From Erythrobacteraceae bacterium CCH12-C2 (lineage in GTDB: Bacteria; Pseudomonadota; Alphaproteobacteria; Sphingomonadales; Sphingomonadaceae): a stretch of DNA of 64,000 nt. This document shows positions 16,469-25,769 of the stretch, piece after piece (the first letter of the stretch is position 1; each line of letters opens with the position of its first letter). The notes under the pieces were generated by a model. It searched no databases, was not told the origin of the DNA, and was given only the letters and a program-made list of their open reading frames with translations. The translations under genes were made by a program, and so were the position numbers. The stretch is from assembly GCA_001556995.1 (NCBI GenBank), contig LSKF01000120.1, forward strand, positions 1 to 64,000. Reading direction: 5' to 3'.

Positions 16469-17917
16469 TCAGCCGACCAGACCGCTCACCACTGCGAGCC
16501 CGAGGAAGACCAGAAAGCCCATCGAATCTGTCGTCATGGTGACGAAGATCGAGGAGGAGATAGCCGGGTCCGCCTTCAGCTTTTGCAAGGTCAGCGGCAC
16601 CAGCACCCCCGCAAACCCGGCAATGACGATGTTGCACAGCATCGCGAGACCAATCACGAGGCCTAGCATCGGGTTGGCAAACAGCAGCGCGACGATCACC
16701 CCGACCACCATCGCCACCGTCCCGCCGTTCAGCGCCGCAATTGATATCTCGCGGCGGATCGTACGCCAGGTGTTGGCATCGGTGAGCTGGTTTGTCGCGA
16801 TGGCGCGCACTGTCACCGCGAGCGTCTGCGTGCCCGCATTGCCGCCGATCCCGGCGACAATCGGCATAAGAACTGCCAAAGCCACCATGGTCGCGATCAC
16901 ATCCTCGAACTGCGCAATCACGCTGGAGGCGACCGAGGCGGTGAGCAGGTTGGCCAGCAGCCAGCGCACGCGGGCCTTGTAGCTATCGACGATCGGCTCG
17001 TTGATGTCGCCATCGCCCGCGCCCGACAGCAGCAGCGCATCCTCGCCCGCTTCTTCGGAGATGATGTGGACGATATCGTCGACCGTCATCTGCCCGACCA
17101 GCCGTCCGCTTTCGTCCACCACCGCGGCCGAGATCAGCGCGTATTTCTGGAACATCAGCGCGACCTCTTCCTGATCCATCGTCACCGGGATCAGGGTCTG
17201 GTCGCGCTTCATAAGATCGGTGAGGCGCACGTTGCGCGGCGTGGTGAGGACCCAGTTCAGCGCGCAGGTGCCGACCGGGTGATGGCGTTCATCAATCACG
17301 AAGACTTCAAAGAAATCGTGCTCGAGATCGCCTTCCTCGCGTAGGAAATCGATCAGGTCGCCCACGCTCATATGCTCGGGCACCGCCACAAAATGGCGGC
17401 TCATCAGGCGCCCGGCGGTTTCCTCCGGATAGGCAAGTGCGCTCGAGACCGCGGCGCGGGTTTCGGGCTCCAGCTCCGCGATCACCGCGGCCTGATCGGC
17501 TTCGTCCAAGTCCTCGATCAGCTGCACCGCATCGTCGGTGTCGAGCTGCTCGGCAATGGTGGCGACCGCCTGTGCGGGCAGGGCCTCCATCAGGTCTTCA
17601 CGCACGTAATCGTTGAGCTCAGCGATCACGTCGCTGGTCATCAGGTCGGTGATCGCCGCCGCCAGCGCCGCGCGCTCGGACCGGCCCAGAAGTTCGATCA
17701 GGTCGGCAATGTCGGCAGCGTGGAGCGGTTCGACGAGGTCATAGACCGCGCCCTTGTCGCGCGTCTCCAGCGCATCGCGCACAGCGCCGACGAAGTCAGC
17801 CTTCAGCCGGTTCTCGCTGTCGAGCCGTTCGTCGTCGACCCGGTCATCCGGGCGCACCTCCGCCTCACCGTGATCGGCGATCAGCAGATCGTCTTCAGGG
17901 ATGCGGTCGTCGGCCAT
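16469..17917 (-). CDS. mgtE: Magnesium transporter MgtE
   Basis: A 482-residue Mg2+ channel of the inner membrane. An acidic N-terminal superhelical domain (about 40-165) and two CBS domains (about 170-290) form the cytosolic Mg2+ sensor that closes the pore at high Mg2+. The C-terminal five-helix pore starts near residue 310 and contains the conserved GIGGNAGTQTLAVTVRA signature. Length and architecture are complete. It is divergent from the cyclophilin gene. No M-box or other Mg2+-responsive RNA could be recognised in the short upstream gap. Confidence 0.95.
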   Translation of the reverse strand: MADDRIPEDDLLIADHGEAEVRPDDRVDDERLDSENRLKADFVGAVRDALETRDKGAVYDLVEPLHAADIADLIELLGRSERAALAAAITDLMTSDVIAELNDYVREDLMEALPAQAVATIAEQLDTDDAVQLIEDLDEADQAAVIAELEPETRAAVSSALAYPEETAGRLMSRHFVAVPEHMSVGDLIDFLREEGDLEHDFFEVFVIDERHHPVGTCALNWVLTTPRNVRLTDLMKRDQTLIPVTMDQEEVALMFQKYALISAAVVDESGRLVGQMTVDDIVHIISEEAGEDALLLSGAGDGDINEPIVDSYKARVRWLLANLLTASVASSVIAQFEDVIATMVALAVLMPIVAGIGGNAGTQTLAVTVRAIATNQLTDANTWRTIRREISIAALNGGTVAMVVGVIVALLFANPMLGLVIGLAMLCNIVIAGFAGVLVPLTLQKLKADPAISSSIFVTMTTDSMGFLVFLGLAVVSGLVG

Positions 17918-18019
17918 GCCAAGGCGTTTACGGAGGGGCTTATGAAAAGCAAGCGCGGGAGGGTGACAGGCGGCGATTGGCTGCTAAAAGCGCGAGCAAA
18001 TTGACCCAGGAGATATGCA

Positions 18020-18481
18020 ATGGCCGATACGCTGACCTTCACCCTCGACACCGGCGACGGCGAACCCAAGGACGTCGTGATCAAGCTGCGCCCCGATCTC
18101 GCCCCCGGCCACGTCGCGCGCATCACGGAACTGGCCAGCGAAGGCTTCTATGACGGTGTGGTATTCCACCGCGTGATCGCAGGCTTCATGGCGCAGGGCG
18201 GTGATCCCACCGGAACCGGCATGGGCGGCAGCGACAAGCCCGACCTCGCGGCTGAATTTAACGATGCGCCGCACGTCGAAGGCACCTGCTCGATGGCGCG
18301 TGCGCAGAACCCGAACAGCGCCAATTCGCAGTTCTTCATCTGCCTCGATGACGCGCGCTTCCTCGACAAGCAGTACACCGTGTGGGGCCAGGTCGAGAGC
18401 GGCATGGAACACGTCCACGCCATCCCCAAGGGCGAACCGCCGCGCGCACCGGGTAAGATTGTGAAGGCGACGGTGGCCTGA
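18020..18481 (+). CDS. Cyclophilin-type peptidyl-prolyl isomerase
   Basis: A 153-residue cytoplasmic prolyl isomerase. It retains the cyclophilin core: FYDGVVFHRVIAGFMAQGGDPTGTG (catalytic Arg in FHRV, Gln in MAQGG), CSMARAQNPNSANSQFFICL and the Trp in TVWGQVESG. No signal peptide, so it corresponds to the cytosolic PpiB group. AGGAG lies 8 bases before the ATG at 18020. A 20-codon open frame (17942-18004) precedes it. Confidence 0.95.
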   Translation: MADTLTFTLDTGDGEPKDVVIKLRPDLAPGHVARITELASEGFYDGVVFHRVIAGFMAQGGDPTGTGMGGSDKPDLAAEFNDAPHVEGTCSMARAQNPNSANSQFFICLDDARFLDKQYTVWGQVESGMEHVHAIPKGEPPRAPGKIVKATVA

Positions 18482-18503
18482 GGCGACAGATGAGCGCGTG
18501 CGC

Positions 18504-19454
18504 ATGACACGGGCGTGGGCAGCGGCGCTGGCAGCGCTCATGCTGTCCGGTTGCGCCACGCTGCCCGACATCGTGCAGTCGCGCTCGCCCTGTCAACTCG
18601 AGCCGGGCGGATGGTGCGGCTTCGTGCGCGAGGCGGCGGTCGAGGTGTGGCCCTATGCGATAGCCTCGACCAACGCCTACACCGGTGACGCGGACATATT
18701 TGCCAAGCCCGGCCGGGTGCTCCAGCGGATCGAGCATCGGCCGATCGCGCCCGAGGATGCGGGCAAGGGCTTCAGCTACGAGATCTTCAACCAGTATGCC
18801 CCGGGCTCGGGCGCGGATGCGGCGCGTAAGCCCGTGGCCCGCGTTCTCGCTTTTCGCGGCACCGATACCAAGGGCCTCGCCGATCTGTTCTACGGCACGC
18901 TGCGCAACGACCAGATCGAACTCGCGCTGCGCTATTTCAATGCCGAGCGGGAGCGCCTCGGGTCCGATCTGCCTTGGATCGTCGTCGGACATTCGCTCGG
19001 CGGAGCGCTGGCGACTGAGGTGTCGAACGCCCATCCCGAAGTGCGCGCCTACATGTTCAACACCTCGCCCTTTTACCGCGACGAGGTGCGGACCAATGCC
19101 CTGCGGCGAACCGTCTTTAACGAACGCGGCGAACTCCTGCGGCTGTTCGCGCGCAGCAGCGAGCCTCCGGCGGCCAACGTCTTCACCATCAATTGTGAGC
19201 CCCGCAAGGGCGCGATCACCAAGCACAAGGTGCGCCCGCTCGCCGATTGCCTCACCTGGATCGCGGCCTATGGCAGCGCGGACGCCTATGCCGTGGTCAA
19301 GGCCAACGGCATAGGCAAGCCCTTCGTGGAATGCGGGCCGGAGGACAAACCGCATCCCGGGCCGGGCGTGAAGCCCGAGGAGCCCTGCATCCACAACAGC
19401 CTGCGCGAGCCCGAAAGTCGGCAAGGTGCGAAGTCGGCGCGCGGCGGGAATTGA
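18504..19454 (+). CDS. Lipoprotein with alpha/beta-hydrolase fold
   Basis: A 316-residue predicted lipoprotein: hydrophobic residues 4-16 end in a lipobox LSGC (Cys17). The mature part has a class-3-lipase-like core: [15 protein letters not shown], then the nucleophile elbow [11 protein letters not shown] (Ser near 165). The C-terminal region is Pro/Lys-rich and does not resemble a known domain. Substrate unknown; an envelope esterase or lipase is the simplest reading. ATG 18504 is preferred to the GTG at 18498, without strong evidence. Confidence 0.75.
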   Translation: MTRAWAAALAALMLSGCATLPDIVQSRSPCQLEPGGWCGFVREAAVEVWPYAIASTNAYTGDADIFAKPGRVLQRIEHRPIAPEDAGKGFSYEIFNQYAPGSGADAARKPVARVLAFRGTDTKGLADLFYGTLRNDQIELALRYFNAERERLGSDLPWIVVGHSLGGALATEVSNAHPEVRAYMFNTSPFYRDEVRTNALRRTVFNERGELLRLFARSSEPPAANVFTINCEPRKGAITKHKVRPLADCLTWIAAYGSADAYAVVKANGIGKPFVECGPEDKPHPGPGVKPEEPCIHNSLREPESRQGAKSARGGN

Positions 19455-19489
19455 ACGCGCGCGCCATCGGCGCTATGGGCGGCCCCCTC

Positions 19490-20827
19490 ATGAAACCCTC
19501 GACGCCCCCCCAGACCTACCGGGTCAAGAGCTTCGGCTGCCAGATGAACGTCTATGACGGCGAGCGTATGGGCGAGCTGCTCAGCGAACGCGGCATCGTG
19601 CCTGCGCCTGAGGGCGAGGCGGCCGATCTCGTCATCCTCAACACCTGCCACATCCGCGAAAAGGCAGCCGAGAAGGTCTATTCGGACATCGGCCGGCTGG
19701 TGAAGGCGGGCGAGGCAGCGGGGAAGGCTCCGATGATCGCGGTCGCGGGCTGCGTCGCGCAGGCCGAGGGCGAGGAAATCATGGCGCGCGCCCCTGCGGT
19801 CAGCATCGTGGTCGGCCCGCAGGCCTATCATCGCCTGCCTGAGATGCTGGATAAAGCGGCCAAGGGCGAGCGCGCGACCGACACCGACATGCCCGCCATC
19901 GCCAAGTTCGATGCGCTCCCGGCGCGGCGCAAGCGCGGCCCCAGCGCTTTCCTCACGGTGCAGGAAGGCTGCGACAAGTTCTGCACCTATTGCGTGGTGC
20001 CCTATACCCGCGGCGCAGAAATCTCGCGGCCACTCAGCCATCTGGTGGCGGAAGCGCAGAAACTGGTCGAAGCGGGCGCGAAGGAGATCATGCTGCTTGG
20101 TCAGAACGTCAACGCCTGGCGCGGCGAGGACGAGAAGGGCCGCCCTGCGGGCCTCGCGGCGCTCATCCACGCGCTGGCAATGATCGATGGACTGGAGCGC
20201 ATCCGCTATACAACCAGCCACCCCAACGACATGGATGACGCGCTAATCGCCGCGCATGGCGAGGTGGCGAAGCTGATGCCTTACCTGCATCTGCCGGTGC
20301 AGGCTGGCAACGACCGCATCCTCAAAGCGATGAACCGCCAGCACACGGCGGAAAGCTACTTGCGTCTGATTGAACGCTTCCGAGCCGTCCGCCCCGATAT
20401 CGCGCTCTCAGGCGATTTCATCGTCGGCTTCCCCGGAGAGACCGAGGCGGAGTTCGAAGACACGCTGCGGATCGTCGACGAAGTCCGCTACGCCGCGTGC
20501 TTCAGCTTCAAATACTCTCCGCGCCCCGGCACCCCCGCCGCGACGATGGAGGGTCAGATCGCGCCGGTGGTGATGGACGACCGCCTCCAGCGCCTCCAGC
20601 AGCGCATCGGCCAGCACCAATTCGCCTTCAATCAGGCGAGCGTGGGCAAGCGCTGTCAGGTGCTGGTCGAGCGCACCGGTCGCCATCCCGGCCAATGGCT
20701 CGGCAAGTCGCCATGGCTGCAATCGGTCCACTTCGAAGGCGACTATGGCATCGGCGATCTGGTCGAGGTGGAATTGGCCGAAGCGGGGCCGAATTCGCTT
20801 AAGGGCCTAGTTACGGCCCTCGTCTGA
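19490..20827 (+). CDS. miaB: tRNA-2-methylthio-N6-dimethylallyladenosine synthase MiaB
   Basis: A 445-residue radical-SAM methylthiotransferase that modifies A37 of tRNAs reading UNN codons. The auxiliary cluster cysteines are Cys17 (FGCQMN), Cys53 (NTCHIREKA) and Cys88 (AGCVAQ). The radical-SAM motif is CDKFCTYC, followed by the LGQNVNAW and VGFPGETE segments and a C-terminal TRAM domain. An upstream open extension in the same frame is not coding, because it lies within the preceding gene. ATG 19475 is an alternative start. Its end overlaps the convergent gene by 21 bases. Confidence 0.96.
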   Translation: MKPSTPPQTYRVKSFGCQMNVYDGERMGELLSERGIVPAPEGEAADLVILNTCHIREKAAEKVYSDIGRLVKAGEAAGKAPMIAVAGCVAQAEGEEIMARAPAVSIVVGPQAYHRLPEMLDKAAKGERATDTDMPAIAKFDALPARRKRGPSAFLTVQEGCDKFCTYCVVPYTRGAEISRPLSHLVAEAQKLVEAGAKEIMLLGQNVNAWRGEDEKGRPAGLAALIHALAMIDGLERIRYTTSHPNDMDDALIAAHGEVAKLMPYLHLPVQAGNDRILKAMNRQHTAESYLRLIERFRAVRPDIALSGDFIVGFPGETEAEFEDTLRIVDEVRYAACFSFKYSPRPGTPAATMEGQIAPVVMDDRLQRLQQRIGQHQFAFNQASVGKRCQVLVERTGRHPGQWLGKSPWLQSVHFEGDYGIGDLVEVELAEAGPNSLKGLVTALV

Positions 20828-21715
20828 CCGCTCGGCGGCCACCGCCGCGCGGGCTATGTCGTTATAGACCCGGCGCGGCTTGGCATTGCGCGAGGCATCG
20901 TAGAGTTCGCGCACCAGCGCCTTGTCATAGACGGTCAGCCCGTCAGGGGGATCGGGGGCGGTAAACAGAGTCAGGATTGTCGGCGCAGCCACCTCGCCTT
21001 CGGGCGCGCCACTGTCGATCAGCGCGCGCATGGTGGCATAATCCGCCAGCTGGCCGAGGGTGAAGCCGTGCGCCGCCTCGCGCGCGATCAGCACGGCGGC
21101 GCCGGTGATCTCGGTGGTGATGATCGGGTCCGAGTTGCTCAGCGGCTCGATTTCCGTAAACGTCGGGAATCTGAGTTGGTCGCCAAGCTGGGGCCGGAAC
21201 GCCTTGCCAGTCGCGTCCCGCACTGCGACCTTGTGCCACGCGCGCACCGGCCCGCTCTCGGCCAGCACTCGCTCGCGCTGGTAGCTGGCGAGGTGGGCGA
21301 GCTGCGGCGAATCCGAGGTCAGCCAACCGCTTGCAGGCCCTGCTTCGGGTGCCATGAAGGCAACCCGCACCGTCGGCACGCAGTCCGGCTTGCGGTCGGC
21401 TCCGACGCCCAGAGCTTCGGCATTTTCGCGGATGCGTTCGGCGATCACCGCAGCATCCTCGCCTGCGAGGCCGCGCACTTCGACGCACACGGGAAAAGTG
21501 AATTTGGCGATCGGCTGGCGCATCTTGGCCGGGCGCACCACCTCGCGGGTGAAGTCTCGGAGTTGCTTATGCCGTTTCGCCTCGGTCGGGGGTGGGCGCA
21601 CGATGATGTTGGGGTCTTTGGCCGGTTCAGCCGCCTCGGGAGCATCCTGCGCGTTCCCCGCAGTCGCCACAGTTGCGAATGCGATCATCATCAGAAGCCC
21701 GGTACGCAAGCGCAT
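20807..21715 (-). CDS. Exported hypothetical protein
   Basis: A 302-residue protein with a Sec signal peptide (hydrophobic 5-19, cleavage near NAQD). A low-complexity Ala/Pro stretch then leads into a mixed alpha/beta region containing [11 protein letters not shown] and [12 protein letters not shown] single Cys pair (PVC and PDCVP) could form a disulfide in the periplasm. I recognise no domain. Similar secreted proteins seem common in sphingomonads, but that is recollection only. It converges on miaB. Confidence 0.65.
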   Translation of the reverse strand: MRLRTGLLMMIAFATVATAGNAQDAPEAAEPAKDPNIIVRPPPTEAKRHKQLRDFTREVVRPAKMRQPIAKFTFPVCVEVRGLAGEDAAVIAERIRENAEALGVGADRKPDCVPTVRVAFMAPEAGPASGWLTSDSPQLAHLASYQRERVLAESGPVRAWHKVAVRDATGKAFRPQLGDQLRFPTFTEIEPLSNSDPIITTEITGAAVLIAREAAHGFTLGQLADYATMRALIDSGAPEGEVAAPTILTLFTAPDPPDGLTVYDKALVRELYDASRNAKPRRVYNDIARAAVAAERSDEGRN

Positions 21716-21894
21716 TGGTCACGCCCTTTCAGTGACTTAGTTATACTCGATTACCACATAAGACCGGATGATGTGAAGCATCCGTGACTTTCCACCGCCA
21801 TCTCTTCGCAGGCGGCTTGCCATGGCGCGCGCGCAGCTTACGCTCACGACTCGTGGGCTAAGGGATTGTCCCTCGGCCGCAGCCAAAGGAACCT

Positions 21895-22938
21895 ATGGGC
21901 CGACGACCCTCCCGTGCCGCACACCCGGCGCTCTCGCCCGATCCGCGCGGCATTCCCGCCCCGCGCCGCGCCCGCGTTGATCTGACCTTCGAGAATCAGG
22001 CGCTTCTCGGCGCTTTGTTCGGCCAGTTCGATGCCAATCTGGTACAGGTCGAAAACCGGCTCGGGGTGTTCATCCACGCGCGGGGGCATCAGATTGTCAT
22101 CGAGGGGCCGGAGGATGACGTCGCCCGTGCTCGCGAAACATTGAAGACCATGTATGACCGGCTGGCGCGCGGCGAGGCGCTCGATAGCGGGGCAATCGAG
22201 GCGCTGATCGCGATGTCGGCCGAACCGACGCTTGAAGGGATCATTGCGGGCGACGAGGGCGCGGCCCCGATCATGATCCGCACGCGCAAGAAAACCATCG
22301 TGCCGCGCTCGGCCACCCAGATCGAATATATGCGCGCGCTGGCGAAGGAGGACATCATCTTCGCGCTCGGGCCGGCGGGGACGGGCAAGACCTATATCGC
22401 CGTGGCGCAGGCGGTCAGCCAGCTGATCACCGGCAGCGTCCAGCGCCTGATCCTCTCGCGCCCGGCGGTGGAGGCGGGGGAGAAGCTCGGCTTTCTCCCC
22501 GGCGACATGAAGGAGAAGGTCGATCCCTATCTCCGCCCGCTTTACGATGCCTTGAACGATTGCATGCCGCCCGAACAGGTCGAGCGGCGGCTGGCCAATG
22601 GCGAGATCGAGATTGCGCCTATCGCCTTCATGCGCGGGCGGACGCTCGCGGACAGCTTCATCATCCTCGACGAAGCGCAGAACACCACCAAGGAACAGAT
22701 GAAGATGTTCCTCACCCGTTTCGGCCAGAACAGCCGGATGGTGATCTGCGGCGACCCGCGCCAGGTCGATATTCCCGGCGGCCCGCGCATGAGCGGGCTC
22801 AATGATGCGGTCGAAAAGCTCGAAGGCATTGAAGGCTTCGGCACCATCCGCTTCACCGCCGCCGATGTGGTCCGCCACCCGATCGTGGGGCGGATTGTCG
22901 AGGCTTATGAGGGGAGTGGCGAAGGCGAGGGGGCCTAG
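21895..22938 (+). CDS. ybeZ: PhoH-like ATPase (YbeZ)
   Basis: A 347-residue PhoH-family P-loop protein. Walker A is GPAGTGKT (159-166) and Walker B is FIILDEAQN. The signature SRPAVEAGEKLGFLPGDMKEKVDPYLRPLYD lies between them, and a KH-like N-terminal segment precedes. YbeZ works with the endonuclease YbeY, encoded one gene downstream, in 16S rRNA 3'-end maturation and ribosome quality control. AAAGGA lies just upstream of the ATG at 21895. The preceding 179 bases hold the promoter of this phoH-ybeY-corC run. Confidence 0.93.
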   Translation: MGRRPSRAAHPALSPDPRGIPAPRRARVDLTFENQALLGALFGQFDANLVQVENRLGVFIHARGHQIVIEGPEDDVARARETLKTMYDRLARGEALDSGAIEALIAMSAEPTLEGIIAGDEGAAPIMIRTRKKTIVPRSATQIEYMRALAKEDIIFALGPAGTGKTYIAVAQAVSQLITGSVQRLILSRPAVEAGEKLGFLPGDMKEKVDPYLRPLYDALNDCMPPEQVERRLANGEIEIAPIAFMRGRTLADSFIILDEAQNTTKEQMKMFLTRFGQNSRMVICGDPRQVDIPGGPRMSGLNDAVEKLEGIEGFGTIRFTAADVVRHPIVGRIVEAYEGSGEGEGA

Positions 22939-22950
22939 AGCGCTCCGGCA

Positions 22951-23334
22951 ATGCTGATCGCCGCGTGGTTCGTGCTGCTTGCCGCTGCGGGCTGGCTGGT
23001 GTGGACTGGCTGGCTGATGGCCTTCCGACCCTCCGGCGCGCTCGACCTGCTGCGCCGCACTGCGACGAGCCATCGGATCAACGCCATCGAACAGGTGCCG
23101 CGTCTGATCGCGGGCGCGGCGATGGTGGTGCGGGCCGAGGTGTCGCGCTTTCCGCAATTCTTCACCATCGCGGGACTGTTCATCGTCGGCAGTTCGGTGC
23201 TGCTGCTCGTCATCCCGCTGCGCTGGCACAACGGCTATGCGGTGTTCTGGGCGGAGCGCATCCCGCTGGCAGGGGTGCGCGGTGTCGCGCCTTTGGCGGT
23301 GCTTGGCGGGATCGGATTGATCTGGGCGGCATGA
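22951..23334 (+). CDS. Membrane protein between phoH and ybeY
   Basis: A 127-residue inner-membrane protein with three hydrophobic helices (about 2-25, 72-92 and 106-126) and a basic cytoplasmic loop (LRRTATSHRINAIEQVPRL). It starts 12 bases after phoH and its stop overlaps the ATG of ybeY (ATGA), so it belongs to the operon. No family is recognised. An insertion at this point in the usual phoH-ybeY pair suggests a lineage-specific gene. Confidence 0.7.
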   Translation: MLIAAWFVLLAAAGWLVWTGWLMAFRPSGALDLLRRTATSHRINAIEQVPRLIAGAAMVVRAEVSRFPQFFTIAGLFIVGSSVLLLVIPLRWHNGYAVFWAERIPLAGVRGVAPLAVLGGIGLIWAA

Positions 23335-23834
23335 GGCCGCTACAGCGCCTGCCCATGCAGCTTGATATCGACATCGAAGACTGGCCCGCCGCCGATTGGG
23401 ACGCGCTGGCGACCCGTGCCACGCTGGCGGCAGGCGAGGGCGAGCCGCTGCTCGCCAACCCGCGCCTCATCGCCAGCCTGCTGTTCACCTCGGATGCCGA
23501 GGTCCACACCCTCAATCGCGAATGGCGCGAGCGGGACAAGCCCACCAATGTCCTCAGCTTCCCGATGCTCGAGCGCGAGGAACTCGCCAGCCTCGCCCCC
23601 GATGGCCCGCCTGTTATGCTCGGCGATATTGCGCTCGCCTACGAAACCTGTGCGCGGGAGGCGGCGGAAAAGGGCGTCACGCTTGAAGCCCACGCCGCGC
23701 ACCTGATCGTCCACGGCCTCTTGCATCTCGCCGGTCACGACCATGTCATGTCCGACGCGCAAGCCGAGGCCATGGAGGCGCTGGAAACCCGCATACTTGC
23801 CAAACTGGGCATCGCTGACCCATATGGCGCTTGA
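23331..23834 (+). CDS. ybeY: Endoribonuclease YbeY
   Basis: A zinc-dependent single-strand endoribonuclease (167 residues) required for 16S rRNA processing. The metal site HGLLHLAGHDH (three His) is intact, preceded by the LNREWRERDKPTNVLSFP and MLGDIALAYETC segments typical of the family. ATG 23331 overlaps the preceding stop and implies translational coupling. ATG 23355 is a shorter alternative. Confidence 0.95.
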   Translation: MRPLQRLPMQLDIDIEDWPAADWDALATRATLAAGEGEPLLANPRLIASLLFTSDAEVHTLNREWRERDKPTNVLSFPMLEREELASLAPDGPPVMLGDIALAYETCAREAAEKGVTLEAHAAHLIVHGLLHLAGHDHVMSDAQAEAMEALETRILAKLGIADPYGA

Positions 23835-23861
23835 AACCTCTTAGGAGCCACACGCAAGGCC

Positions 23862-24791
23862 ATGGCCGATTCCCATTCGTCTGCCCCCCCGTCGGGAGAA
23901 GCGGACAGTAGCAGTGGACTGATGTCTGCGCTTCGCAAAATGCTCGGGCTGGAAGGCGCGCGGTCTTTGCGCGAACAGCTCGAAGAAGCGATCGATGAGC
24001 ACGAGGGCGATGACGGCGGCTCCGGCGCGGATGCCGCCAGCGGGACGCGCGGGGACCTGTCGCGGGTCGAGCGGCAGATGCTGCGCAACCTGCTCCACTT
24101 CTCCGAGCATGACGCCGATGACGTCGCGGTACCACGCGGGGAGATCATCGCGGTGGATGCCGCGATCAGCTGGGCCGAAATGGTCGCGGCCTTCAGCGAA
24201 CATGGCCATTCTCGCATGCCGGTCTACCGCGAGACGCTCGATGACGTGATCGGGATGATCCACATCAAGGACGTCTTCCCCTTCCTCGCCAATGGCACTC
24301 CGCCACCCGAGGACTGGACCACGCTGATGCGCCAGCCGCTTTATGTGCCGCAGGCGCGCGGGGCCCTGGATGTGCTCGCGGATATGCGCACCCAGCGCGT
24401 TCACCTTGCGATCGTGCTCGATGAGTTTTCGGGCACCGACGGGCTCATCACGATTGAGGATCTGGTCGAGGAGATCGTCGGCGATATCGAGGACGAGCAT
24501 GATGATGCGCCCCAAGCGCTGATCGTGCCGCTCGAGGACGGGATGTGGGACTGCGACGCCCGCGCTGAGCTCGACGATATCGCCGAACAGATCGACCCGC
24601 GCCTCGCCGAGGTGGAAGAAGCGGTCGATACGCTGGGCGGCCTTGCCTTCGTGCTGGCAGAGGCGGTGCCGCCGGTCGGCACAGTGCTGGAACATCCGAG
24701 CGGCTGGCGCATTGAAGTGACGGCAGGCGACGAAACCCACGTCACGCGGCTGCGCCTGCACCCTCCCGCAGATGAGAGCGACTTGCAATAG
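23862..24791 (+). CDS. corC: CBS-domain protein of the CorC/TlyC family
   Basis: A 309-residue cytoplasmic protein: acidic N-terminus, two CBS domains (about 80-205, including VPRGEIIAVDAAISWAEM and the DEFSGTDGLITIEDLVEEIVGDI motif) and a C-terminal CorC/HlyC transporter-associated domain ending near residue 305. No DUF21 membrane domain, so it is the soluble form linked to Mg2+/Co2+ homeostasis. Its place after phoH-ybeY is conserved in proteobacteria. The lnt gene usually found next is absent here. Confidence 0.9.
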   Translation: MADSHSSAPPSGEADSSSGLMSALRKMLGLEGARSLREQLEEAIDEHEGDDGGSGADAASGTRGDLSRVERQMLRNLLHFSEHDADDVAVPRGEIIAVDAAISWAEMVAAFSEHGHSRMPVYRETLDDVIGMIHIKDVFPFLANGTPPPEDWTTLMRQPLYVPQARGALDVLADMRTQRVHLAIVLDEFSGTDGLITIEDLVEEIVGDIEDEHDDAPQALIVPLEDGMWDCDARAELDDIAEQIDPRLAEVEEAVDTLGGLAFVLAEAVPPVGTVLEHPSGWRIEVTAGDETHVTRLRLHPPADESDLQ

Positions 24792-24884
24792 GCGCAAGCT
24801 TTCGGCCTATTGAAGATTTTTTCTTCGATTTTTTGCATCCGAATGGCGTTTTAGGCGTATCTCCGGTCACAAAGGAGAGATCAG

Positions 24885-25769
24885 ATGCCTGCACGCCGTT
24901 TGCCCCCCCTGCGCGCGCTCGAAGCGTTCATGCGCACTGTCCGGCTGGGATCAGCCCGGGCGGCGGCGGAGGAGATTGGCCTCAGCCCCTCGGCGCTGTC
25001 GCGGCGGATCAGCAACCTCGAAGAATTCGTCGGCAAGAAGCTGTTCACCCGCGCGCGCCAGTCGATGCAGCTGACCGATGAGGGCCAAGCCTTCTACGAG
25101 GCGGTGAACCCGCACATGGAGGCGCTGGCCCGCGCGGTGGAGAGCCAGTCGGACAATATCGCGCTGCTGCGCCTGCGGCTCGGCGTGCTGCCAATGTTCG
25201 GTAGCCAGCGCCTGTTTCCGCGCCTTGGCGAGCTGAGGAAGCGTCATCCGCTGCTCCACATCGACATCGACACCGCTCCGCATCTGGAGGATCGGGTGGG
25301 CGACACGCTCGACGCCGCGATCATCCTGTCACGCGGGCCCGCAAGCGGGCTGCACGCGGTGCGGCTCGACCACAACCTCGTCCACGCGATCTGTTCCAAG
25401 GAGACCGCGCGCACCATTGGCCCCGACATCACTCCCGAGGCGATGGCCAAGCAGACCTTTCTGATTCACAACGAACTGCCGGAAAGCTTCGTCGCGTGGA
25501 AGAAGGCCAACGGGCTCGATCAGATGGACCCGGCCGCGATCGACCATTACGATTCGGGCGCGCTGATGCTGGAGGCCGCTGCACAGGGCCTTGGCATTGC
25601 GATTATGCATGATGATCACCTGCGCCGCGCCAACGACAACCGCCTCACCAACCTTCCCGGCACGCCAGTGGAGAGCCCCTACAGCTACTGGTTCGTGTGC
25701 AAGCCCGTGGCGCTGGAAAGCCGCCCGGTGCGGATCTTCCATGATTGGCTGGTGCGCGCGGGGCTTTAA
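24885..25769 (+). CDS. LysR family transcriptional regulator
   Basis: A 294-residue regulator. The N-terminal winged helix-turn-helix (LEAFMRTVRLGSARAAAEEIGLSPSALSRRISNLEEFVGKKLF) resembles the GcvA/AmpR-like branch. The effector-binding domain spans about 92-290, with the RLGVLPMFGSQRLFPRL opening. It stands alone: corC ends 93 bases upstream and a convergent acyltransferase overlaps its stop by 4 bases. No divergent target gene is present, so the target cannot be guessed. AAAGGAGAG precedes the ATG. Confidence 0.9.
   Translation: MPARRLPPLRALEAFMRTVRLGSARAAAEEIGLSPSALSRRISNLEEFVGKKLFTRARQSMQLTDEGQAFYEAVNPHMEALARAVESQSDNIALLRLRLGVLPMFGSQRLFPRLGELRKRHPLLHIDIDTAPHLEDRVGDTLDAAIILSRGPASGLHAVRLDHNLVHAICSKETARTIGPDITPEAMAKQTFLIHNELPESFVAWKKANGLDQMDPAAIDHYDSGALMLEAAAQGLGIAIMHDDHLRRANDNRLTNLPGTPVESPYSYWFVCKPVALESRPVRIFHDWLVRAGL

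Noticed and set aside
17918..18019. Mg2+ riboswitch upstream of mgtE
   Set aside because: The divergent spacer is only about 100 bases and shows no M-box-like structure.
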